Origin: GCA-2746795 sp964643965
GTDB taxonomy: Bacteria > Chloroflexota > Anaerolineae > Promineifilales > Promineifilaceae
Assembly (NCBI GenBank): GCA_964643965.1
Contig: CAZXVH010000118.1
Coordinates: 1 to 15,695, forward strand
Direction of reading: 5' to 3'
Length of the DNA stretch: 15,695 bases
The notes below the pieces were generated by a model. That model saw only the letters and a list, made by a program, of their open reading frames with translations. It was not told the DNA's origin and did not search any database. The position numbers and the translations under genes are program-made. This document shows, piece by piece, positions 7,532 through 12,586 of this stretch (positions are counted from its first letter, which is position 1; every line of letters starts with the position of its first letter).

Positions 7532-8030
7532 CGCTTGCCATCACCTCCTGCAATCTCTCTATGAGCTGCTCTGCGGTGAGTTTGCCTGCCACTTCTCCAT
7601 CGATCAGGGCTACCGGGCCTAAGCTACAGGAGCCAACACAACGGGCAGTGAGCAAAGAGAGTGTGCCATCTTTTGTCGTTTCTTCCGGCTTAATGCCGTA
7701 TTTTTCCTCAATAGTTTTGAGTAGATTGGGGGCGCCTTTAATGTAACACGCCGTGCCAGTACAGGTGACGCAGGTATGTTTCCCGGCGGGTTTTAAGCTG
7801 AATAAATGGTAAAAAGTGGAGACGCCGTACACCCGGCTCAAAGGCACTCGCAAAGATTTCGCCACAAAATGCAGGGATTCCTCGTCGAGAAAACCGAAGG
7901 ACTCTTGCACGGTGTGCAGGGTTTCAATTAGCGAGTGCCGCTGATAGCCGTTGCGGCGCATGGTTCCCTGGACGATTTTCCAGCGATTATCGTCTGAAGG
8001 AAGATCCACTTTGCTGGATTTCTGTAACAT
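7524..8030 (-). CDS. hoxE: Hydrogenase diaphorase subunit HoxE (NuoE-like, [2Fe-2S])
   Basis: 168 residues from ATG at 8028-8030, chosen because AGGAGGT (8035-8041) sits 4-5 nt upstream; an upstream start at 8072 would run through that ribosome site. The [2Fe-2S] ligands follow the NuoE pattern: C-x4-C at Cys90/Cys95 (CTGTAC) and C-x3-C at Cys131/Cys135 (RCVGSC). YGVSTFYHLFSLKPAGKH is the usual NuoE/HoxE signature. It forms the diaphorase module with HoxF and HoxU. It is the first gene of hoxEFUYH; a CRP/FNR-type palindrome lies about 57-72 nt upstream of the start. Confidence 0.95.
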   Translation of the reverse strand: MLQKSSKVDLPSDDNRWKIVQGTMRRNGYQRHSLIETLHTVQESFGFLDEESLHFVAKSLRVPLSRVYGVSTFYHLFSLKPAGKHTCVTCTGTACYIKGAPNLLKTIEEKYGIKPEETTKDGTLSLLTARCVGSCSLGPVALIDGEVAGKLTAEQLIERLQEVMASDV

Positions 8031-8086
8031 CAATACCTCCTGCCAATATAGTTCGCAAAAACGGGTCAACAACCCCCGGTATTGTG

Positions 8087-8102
8087 TGTGACTGTTATCA
8101 CA
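8087..8102. promoter_or_regulatory. CRP/FNR-family binding-site palindrome upstream of hoxE
   Basis: TGTGACTGTTATCACA is a perfect TGTGA-N6-TCACA, the consensus core of CRP-family regulators and close to FNR-type sites (TTGAT-N4-ATCAA). Its centre is about 64 bp upstream of the hoxE start codon. The nearest -10-like hexamer is TATATT on the - strand (8045-8050), which is very close to the ribosome site, so I do not assign a promoter. A CRP/FNR-family control of the hydrogenase operon by redox or carbon state is a reasonable inference. Confidence 0.5.
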
Positions 8103-8183
8103 ATGATTTATGATGTTTATTATTACTGATTTATTGATATTTAACAGTGTTGATGATCATGCAATGGATATGACAATCGGCAC

Positions 8184-8375
8184 TTAGCGGGGTGTGACAA
8201 AGTACGCAGGTTGCTCAATATTTCCCAGGTAAGCGATATAGGGGCCGTTTAGATGGAGGCCAATGTGCTGGTAGCTGGTTATGGTAGCTTCATCATCGCC
8301 GTAGGAGAGTGGTTTAATAGAAGCGGAGTGGCTGGCTTGCAGATGATGGGCGGGGGTGAGGGTTAACGGCCGTTG
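8184..8375 (-). pseudogene. Unassigned reading-frame remnant (63 codons, no start)
   Basis: Between a TGA at 8376-8378 and a TAA at 8184-8186 the - strand reads as protein-like sequence including PLSYGDDEATITSYQHIGL and NGPYIAYLGNIEQPAYFVTP. The composition (many Y, I, G, D, few rare residues) looks like the C-terminus of a real protein, but there is no start codon or ribosome site and I do not recognise the family. It may be the tail of a gene lost by deletion. Chance openness over 63 codons cannot be excluded. Confidence 0.3.
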
Positions 8376-8388
8376 TCATGTCATCTTT

Positions 8389-8499
8389 CTAAATCGCGGT
8401 AAGCACGCCTCTGGGAGCAATGCGAACAATATCAATGGTATCTAAAACATCCCGCCATTTGGCGCGGGCTTCCCGGCTGCTTAATTTTGTAACATTCAT
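8389..8499 (-). pseudogene. Truncated Phd/YefM-family antitoxin
   Basis: A 36-residue frame from ATG 8497-8499 to TAG 8389-8391. The N-terminus NVTKLSSREARAKWRDVLD is the canonical DNA-binding start of Phd/YefM antitoxins (compare VTATEARANWRDVLD-type starts), and the next stretch IVRIAPRGVLTAI corresponds to the V-I-x-x-x-G-x-P-x-A-V strand. It stops there, while the family usually has 75-90 residues, so the toxin-binding half is missing and no toxin gene follows. It has its own promoter and palindrome upstream (8539-8576). It may be a relic or a solitary DNA-binding fragment. Confidence 0.55.
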
Positions 8500-8538
8500 A
8501 GGTTCACTATTGTCCAGGGTTGGTAGATTATGTAAATG

Positions 8539-8576
8539 CTGTATGCGTTGTATACAGTTAAATGAACGTCTGTCAA
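8539..8576 (-). promoter_or_regulatory. Promoter with overlapping palindromic operator for the Phd remnant
   Basis: On the - strand TTGACA (8576 to 8571) is followed after 16 nt by TATACA (8554 to 8549). The -35 overlaps the fdhA stop codon. The -10 lies inside the inverted repeat CTGTATGCGTTGTATACAG (8539-8557; 7 of 8 arm positions match, 3-nt centre). A palindrome over the -10 element is the usual arrangement for an autorepressed antitoxin operon. Predicted transcript start is about 8542, some 43 nt before the ATG. Confidence 0.55.
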
Positions 8577-10744
8577 TGAATCTGTATCGGGTCTTTGATA
8601 GCGCCGCGAGTGAGCAGATTATCCTGGTAGCCTGCGTCCCAACCTTCTGGTGGCGTGGTTTTTTGCACGGAAACGGCCGTGTTCTTGTAATCCGGTATCT
8701 TGGCGCGGACGTCTAACTGCACCGTCGTCAGCACATTGGCGGCCGCTTCGGCGAAGTGGAAGGGGATGAAGATGGTGCCGCTTGGGGAGCGACCCGTCAC
8801 CAGAACCCGCAGTTTGATGGACCCACGCCTTGAGGCCACTTCAATCCAATCGCCAGTCTCCAGGCCCAAATCGGCGGCATCACCCGGATCCATTTCACAT
8901 GTCGCTTCGGGATAGACTTCTTCCAACTTAGAACGGCCGCTCATGGTGCTGCCGTGCCAATGGTAAAGGACGCGCCCCGTGCTGAGGTTAAACGGGTACG
9001 CCGCGTCCGGCTGCTCCGATTCAGTGCCGTAATCAATGGCCCAGAACTTGCCCCGTCCCCGCGGAAAGTCGTCGGCGAAGAGGAAGGGTGTGCCGGGGTG
9101 GTCGAAGCTGGGGCAGGGCCAATGGACGCCGCCTTCGCGCTCCAGCCGGGCGTAGTCGATGCCGTAAAAATCGGGGGTGAGCTGGCGCATTTCTTCCCAG
9201 ATTTCGGAGGGATGGCTGTAGTTGAAACCAGCGGAAAGCTGGATGCCCAGCCGCGCTTCCACCCGTCGCCCTAAATCACACAAAATATCCCAATCGGCGC
9301 GGGATTGGCCGACCGGTTCCACCGCTTTGCGCACCCGCTGCACCCGGCGGTCGCTGTTGGTGAAAGTGCCGTCTTTTTCGGCGAAGCTGACGGCGGGCAA
9401 AATGACGTCGGCCAGTTCACCCGTTTCGTTGATGAAGATGTCCTGGATGACGAGCAGCTCTAGCTGCTCCAGGGCATGGCGGGTGTGGGCCTGATTGGGT
9501 TCGCTCATCATGGGGTTCTCGCCGACGACAAACATGCCGCGCACCGCGCCTGTGACCGCGCCATCGACCATTTCGGTGGCAGTCAGGCCGGGCACAGGAT
9601 TGAGGCTGGTTCCCCAATATTGCTCAAATTTAGTTTGCACATCGGGCGTGGCTACGTTTTGGTAGGCGGTGTAGACGTTGGGCAAGCCACCGCTGTCGGA
9701 GCAGCCTTGCACATTGTTTTGGCCGCGCAGGGGGTTGAGTCCGGTTCCCGCCTTGCCCACGTGACCACACATGAGGGCGAGGTTGGTGAGCGAGAGGGTG
9801 TTGTCGGTGCCGTGGGTGGATTGGCTGATGCCCATGCCCCAGTAGATGGCGGCGCGGTCGGCGTTGGCGTAGAGGCGGGCGGCCTGGCGGATGCTCTCGG
9901 CCGGTACGCCGCTGATTTGTTCGGCCCATTCGGGGGTGAAGGTTTCCAGGGATTCGATGTAGCTTTCGAACTCTTCGGTGCGTTCGCGGATGAAGCTGTC
10001 GTCGGTTAGACCCTCTTTGACGATGACGTGAGCCATCGCCTGGAAGACGGCCACATCGGTGCCGGGATTTTGGCGCAGCCAGAGGGTGGCGAAGTCGGTC
10101 ATGCCGATTTGGCGGGGGTCGATGACGATCAGCTTGGCCCCGTTTTGGCGCACCGCTTTTTTGAGGAAGTTTGAGATGACGGGATGGGTTTCGGTGGTGT
10201 TGGAGCCGGTGACGATGAAGGTGTCGAGGTTCTCCATTTCGGCGATGGAGTTGGACATGGCGCTGGAGCCGATAGCCAGTTGCAAGCCGGTGACGGAACC
10301 GGCATGGCAGAGGCGGGCGCAATGGTCGATGTTGTTGGTGTGGAGCAGGGCGCGCACAAACTTTTGGAAGATGTAGGTGTCTTCGTTGGTGGCTTTGGCG
10401 CTGGCGTAAGTGGCGATGGCGTCGCCCCCTTGGGCTGTGACGATGCGCACCAGTTCATCGGCCACAAAATCGAGGGCTTCGTCCCAGGTGGCTTCGCGCC
10501 AAATCGGTTTGGCGGAGCGCCCTTCGTCGCGATTGGCGCGGATCAGGGGAGTTTTGACGCGGCCTGGATGCTTGACATAATCTGTGCCGAAGCGCCCTTT
10601 GACGCATAACATGCCGTAGTTGGGGGCGGCGTCGAAGGGGGCTTCGACGGCGTAGATATAGTCGTCTTTGATGTTGAGGTTGAGCTGGCAGCCCACCCCG
10701 CAGTAGGGGCAGGTGGTTCGGACTGTGCGTTCGGGGGTGATCAT
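8573..10744 (-). CDS. fdhA: Formate dehydrogenase catalytic subunit, molybdopterin/[4Fe-4S], Cys-type
   Basis: 723 residues, close to E. coli FdhF (715). The N-terminal [4Fe-4S] motif CPYCGVGC...CVKG gives Cys12, Cys15, Cys19, Cys47 and Lys49. The active-site segment NIDHCARLCHAGSV places Cys146 (codon TGC) where FdhF has selenocysteine, with His147 next to it. Later MGMGISQSTHGT, LRGQNNVQGCSD and a C-terminal molydopterin-dinucleotide domain (TGRVLYHWHGSTMSGRS onwards) complete the family. It oxidises formate to CO2, or works in reverse. It lacks the N-terminal NuoG-like ferredoxin extension of NAD-linked FdsA types and has no diaphorase gene of its own here; HoxE/F/U, the same subunit types, are encoded just downstream. 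Start ATG 10742-10744 follows AAAGGAA. Other molybdopterin oxidoreductases are possible but less likely. Confidence 0.88.
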   Translation of the reverse strand: MITPERTVRTTCPYCGVGCQLNLNIKDDYIYAVEAPFDAAPNYGMLCVKGRFGTDYVKHPGRVKTPLIRANRDEGRSAKPIWREATWDEALDFVADELVRIVTAQGGDAIATYASAKATNEDTYIFQKFVRALLHTNNIDHCARLCHAGSVTGLQLAIGSSAMSNSIAEMENLDTFIVTGSNTTETHPVISNFLKKAVRQNGAKLIVIDPRQIGMTDFATLWLRQNPGTDVAVFQAMAHVIVKEGLTDDSFIRERTEEFESYIESLETFTPEWAEQISGVPAESIRQAARLYANADRAAIYWGMGISQSTHGTDNTLSLTNLALMCGHVGKAGTGLNPLRGQNNVQGCSDSGGLPNVYTAYQNVATPDVQTKFEQYWGTSLNPVPGLTATEMVDGAVTGAVRGMFVVGENPMMSEPNQAHTRHALEQLELLVIQDIFINETGELADVILPAVSFAEKDGTFTNSDRRVQRVRKAVEPVGQSRADWDILCDLGRRVEARLGIQLSAGFNYSHPSEIWEEMRQLTPDFYGIDYARLEREGGVHWPCPSFDHPGTPFLFADDFPRGRGKFWAIDYGTESEQPDAAYPFNLSTGRVLYHWHGSTMSGRSKLEEVYPEATCEMDPGDAADLGLETGDWIEVASRRGSIKLRVLVTGRSPSGTIFIPFHFAEAAANVLTTVQLDVRAKIPDYKNTAVSVQKTTPPEGWDAGYQDNLLTRGAIKDPIQIH

Positions 10745-10783
10745 AATGGGGTTCCTTTCCTTTTATTTATCCGCAGATTTCGC

Positions 10784-10810
10784 AGAACTTGTCCTGAGCT
10801 TGTCGAAGGA
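10784..10810 (+). repeat. 27-bp dispersed repeat, copy 2 (upstream of fdhA)
   Basis: Identical over 27 bp to 2842-2868. Here it is non-coding, about 40 bp upstream of the fdhA start, and is flanked by CCGCAGATTTCGCAG on one side and GACGCAGATTTTT on the other, i.e. it seems to split another short CGCAGATT-type repeat. This suggests insertion of one repeat into another. Confidence 0.85.
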
Positions 10811-10850
10811 GGACGCAGATTTTTAAAGATTTATGGGTATACGGGGTGCT

Positions 10851-10880
10851 GAATTTGTTTGGATTGGTAACGGCCGTTTC
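10851..10880 (-). repeat. 30-bp copy of the SnoaL-like gene 3' end
   Basis: Matches 12051-12080 at 28 of 30 positions, in the same orientation. At 12051-12080 it is coding (ETAVANLNKF near the end of the SnoaL-like protein); here the same frame would read ETAVTNPNKF but has no gene attached. It includes an AACGGCCGTT palindrome. It looks like the residue of a local duplication. Confidence 0.7.
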
Positions 10881-10883
10881 TAA

Positions 10884-11168
10884 TCAAGAAGGTTTGTGCG
10901 GGATGAGGTCTATTAAACCGATTAGTTGGCGCAGTGCTTGATTCACGCTGTCAGAATCTGGGAAATATTCACGGACATCTGGCGATAGTAAAACTGCGCC
11001 ATCTTCCAGCGTAAAATATTGTGTAGAAATATCACCATCTTCGTGCAGAATTTTTACGGTATGTCCATGCTGGTAGGCTTGATAATATTTGCCACGAACG
11101 CCTTTGGCAGGATCTAAATTGTATTCAGGCAACATGTGGGTATCTGGATCATTCTGTTGGGGATTCAT
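10884..11168 (-). CDS. Small conserved protein, antitoxin-like
   Basis: 94 residues. I do not know an established function. The pattern LPEYNLDPAKGVRGKYYQAY followed by SPDVREYFPDSDSVNQALRQL recalls small antitoxin-like proteins (an LPEYDF...RGKY start and a LDPDVAxxFPDSxSVNxAL end) found next to or without toxins in cyanobacteria and Chloroflexota. Between the two parts lies an extra segment (HTVKILHEDGDIS, QYFTLEDGAVLL). No toxin-like gene is adjacent. A decayed paralogue of its central part lies at 11897-11974. Start ATG 11166-11168 has a weak GAGGGAAA site upstream. Confidence 0.6.
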   Translation of the reverse strand: MNPQQNDPDTHMLPEYNLDPAKGVRGKYYQAYQHGHTVKILHEDGDISTQYFTLEDGAVLLSPDVREYFPDSDSVNQALRQLIGLIDLIPHKPS

Positions 11169-11253
11169 ATGTTTTCCGTTTCCCTCATCATTTGATAAGC
11201 ATCCTGTTACCGGTCATTTCGGCAGCGTGAATAAAAATTCCCCATACCCGCCC

Positions 11254-11442
11254 TCACCAGAAGAAACAAACCAACGCACGGTTATAAGCGTGAACGTACT
11301 CAGTTAGCGGTAACTGTGCTGGGCTAACTGTTAAATGGGGAATTGAACCCCAGACATTGCCCCGCATGTCGCCAGGATTCAACCTATCCGGGTTGATCGG
11401 TTTGCGTTCGCCTTTGTCTCTGCTGGCTACCAACTGCCTCAA
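11254..11442 (-). pseudogene. Possible remnant of a DNA methyltransferase C-terminal region
   Basis: The frame from a TTG at 11440-11442 (touching the DIP1984 stop) to TGA at 11254-11256 reads NPDRLNPGDMRGNVWGSIPH and then SPAQLPLTEYVHAY. This resembles the NPxxxNPGDVWxIPxxxxxxxxxxHPAQxPxxL region of N4/N6 DNA methyltransferases that precedes the SAM-binding motif. The expected continuation (VLDPF motif) is absent, so at most this is a fragment. Similarity is judged by eye and could be coincidental. Confidence 0.3.
11301..11352. other. Cluster of inverted repeats between DIP1984 and the antitoxin-like gene
   Basis: CAGTTAGC (11301-11308) is perfectly complementary to GCTAACTG (11323-11330); its first six bases can instead pair with TAACTG at 11311-11316, giving two mutually exclusive hairpins. 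Next to it, on the - strand, TGGGG-TTCAATT-CCCCA (11336-11352) forms a perfect 5-bp stem with a 7-nt loop like a tRNA T-arm. No full tRNA cloverleaf can be built. Confidence 0.3.
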
Positions 11443-11900
11443 TCTTCTATCAGTTCAGTCAGCCAATTTGCTGCCTGAATTTGGGAGTCTAGTTCTCGAT
11501 ATTGTTTGGCTAAATCATTCACTTGTTTTTGCATCTTTTCCACATCAACGGTGCTGTAAAATTTGATTTCCGAGCGCATAAATCGCGGCTGGATGGTGGA
11601 AGCAGCTTTAATGAACTCACTTAAAATGGTACGCTTTAAGGCGATGGCGTCACGTTCCGCTAACGCATCTGATAAGGTTTGTCCATTGGGCAGGGTGGTA
11701 AGTGAATTTGTTTTGTTAATCTGCTGGATCAAGGTTTTCAGAGTATTGAGTGTTTGCTCTAATTCTTGTAAAAGCGCCTCCGGTTTTTCTGGCGGTTGTT
11801 CATCTTGCTGTACGGTGGCGCTTCGGGCTAATCGTTCACGTATTTGCGGCAGTCGCTTTTGGGCATCGGCGCGATTGATCAGGGCTTCACCTAGTTTCAT
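11439..11900 (-). CDS. DIP1984-family protein (septicolysin-like)
   Basis: 153 residues, the usual family length. The family is recognised by KLGEALINRADAQKRLPQIR at the N-terminus, QINKTNSLTTLPNGQTLSDA in the middle, RSEIKFYSTVDVEKMQKQ, and ELDSQIQAANWLTELIE at the end. It is almost entirely helical, rich in E/K/Q/L heptads, and probably forms a coiled-coil bundle. Its function is not established; the septicolysin label is historical. The ATG at 11898-11900 has a strong GGAAGGAGG site and overlaps, as ATGA, the end of a decayed reading frame upstream. Confidence 0.85.
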   Translation of the reverse strand: MKLGEALINRADAQKRLPQIRERLARSATVQQDEQPPEKPEALLQELEQTLNTLKTLIQQINKTNSLTTLPNGQTLSDALAERDAIALKRTILSEFIKAASTIQPRFMRSEIKFYSTVDVEKMQKQVNDLAKQYRELDSQIQAANWLTELIED

Positions 11901-11974
11901 AAATGCCTCCTTCCATTTGACGATAATAAAACGGCGTCATCTTCTAAAGGGAAATATTGTGCTGAAATTATAAC
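11897..11974 (-). pseudogene. Fragment of a paralogue of the 94-residue antitoxin-like gene
   Basis: On the - strand this reads VIISAQYFPLEDDAVLLSSN followed by GRRHL and a stop. It matches ISTQYFTLEDGAVLLSPD of the intact protein encoded at 10884-11168 (13 of 18 residues identical), and the DNA is also alignable. The upstream part is absent: it runs into AACGGCCGTT and a CACTGTTCACTGA-type repeat. The fragment stop overlaps the DIP1984 ATG by ATGA, so the ancestral arrangement may have been an antitoxin-like gene translationally coupled to the DIP1984 gene. Confidence 0.6.
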
Positions 11975-12004
11975 ACGAAACGGCCGTTCCCCACGCCTCT
12001 GTTT

Positions 12005-12030
12005 ACTGTTCACTGACCACTGTTCACTGA
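12005..12030. repeat. Short tandem repeat ACTGTTCACTGA x2
   Basis: ACTGTTCACTGA occurs at 12005-12016 and 12019-12030 with a 2-nt gap. The second copy supplies the stop codon (TGA on the - strand, 12024-12026) of the SnoaL-like gene, so repeat insertion may have reset the end of that gene. Confidence 0.6.
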
Positions 12031-12497
12031 TATTCCGGGTGTTGGGCGATGAATTTGTTTAGATTGGCAACGGCCGTTTCCCTCACTTTCTTCTGCACCA
12101 TGGGCGTCCAGCCCAGGAAGGTGCCCGTGGGGCCGAGGGCCATGCGCGTCCAGCGCCAGAGGCCGAAGTAGTCTCTGTGGTCGATGATGAGATCGTCTTG
12201 AATTTGGAAGGTGGCCTTGATAATGTTGTGAACCTGGCGACCGCCGGAGAAGGTGTAGGTGGCTTCCCACTGGGCGGCGGCAAGACGGCCGTTACCCACC
12301 ACATCACTAAACGTCACTTGTAAATCGACGCCCCGCTGGCAGAGCATGTGCCACATCGCTTTGGCGCGGTTGCCGTGCAGGTCGGTGAAAACAGGGTCGG
12401 CGAAGTGGACGTGGGGATGGTAGCAGGCGATCATGCCGGCGTGGTCCCGTTGTTGGAAGGCAGTGTAGAAGGTTTCGATAAGGGTTTTATTATCCAT
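12024..12497 (-). CDS. SnoaL-like / NTF2-like superfamily protein
   Basis: 157 residues with the alpha+beta cone fold pattern: an N-terminal helix (NKTLIETFYTAFQQRDHAGM), then ACYHPHVHFADPVF, where the His/Asp-rich strand lines the pocket, LHGNRAKAMWHML, WEATYTFSGGRQVHN and DLIIDHRDYFGLWRW. Members include small hydrolases, isomerases and binding proteins; the substrate cannot be predicted. No signal peptide. The start ATG at 12495-12497 has only a weak GGAA upstream. The last ten codons include an AACGGCCGTT site and a stretch duplicated at 10851-10880. Confidence 0.8.
   Translation of the reverse strand: MDNKTLIETFYTAFQQRDHAGMIACYHPHVHFADPVFTDLHGNRAKAMWHMLCQRGVDLQVTFSDVVGNGRLAAAQWEATYTFSGGRQVHNIIKATFQIQDDLIIDHRDYFGLWRWTRMALGPTGTFLGWTPMVQKKVRETAVANLNKFIAQHPEYQ
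12051..12080 (-). repeat. 30-bp segment duplicated at 10851-10880 (coding copy)
   Basis: This is the parent copy of the 28/30 match described for 10851-10880, encoding ETAVANLNKF in the SnoaL-like protein. It includes AACGGCCGTT at 12069-12078. Confidence 0.7.
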
Positions 12498-12538
12498 TAG
12501 ATGAGTTCCATTTTACCAGAGGTGGCACGGTCAGAAAG

Positions 12539-12554
12539 CAGCCCTTCGGGACTG
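12539..12554 (-). terminator. Possible weak terminator hairpin after the peptidase gene
   Basis: CAGCCC-TTC-GGG(A)CTG forms a six-pair stem with one bulged base; on the - strand it is followed by CTTTCT. It is 33 nt past the peptidase stop. The T-tract is poor, so the call is tentative. Confidence 0.3.
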
Positions 12555-12586
12555 AGATGCGGCCACAGCGAGTATAACAAACAAGT

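Noticed and set aside
8031..8072. Upstream start of hoxE at 8072
   Set aside because: It would translate across the strong AGGAGGT site at 8035-8041 and add residues not seen in HoxE proteins.
10304..10312. Selenocysteine formate dehydrogenase
   Set aside because: The active-site codon reads TGC (Cys) in CARLCH, so no TGA recoding or SECIS element is needed.
9630..10322. 230-residue open frame on the - strand, offset from fdhA
   Set aside because: Out-of-frame shadow of fdhA with extreme Arg/Pro/His content.
11336..11352. T-arm-like TGGGG-TTCAATT-CCCCA as a tRNA gene
   Set aside because: No matching acceptor, D-arm or anticodon arm could be found around it.
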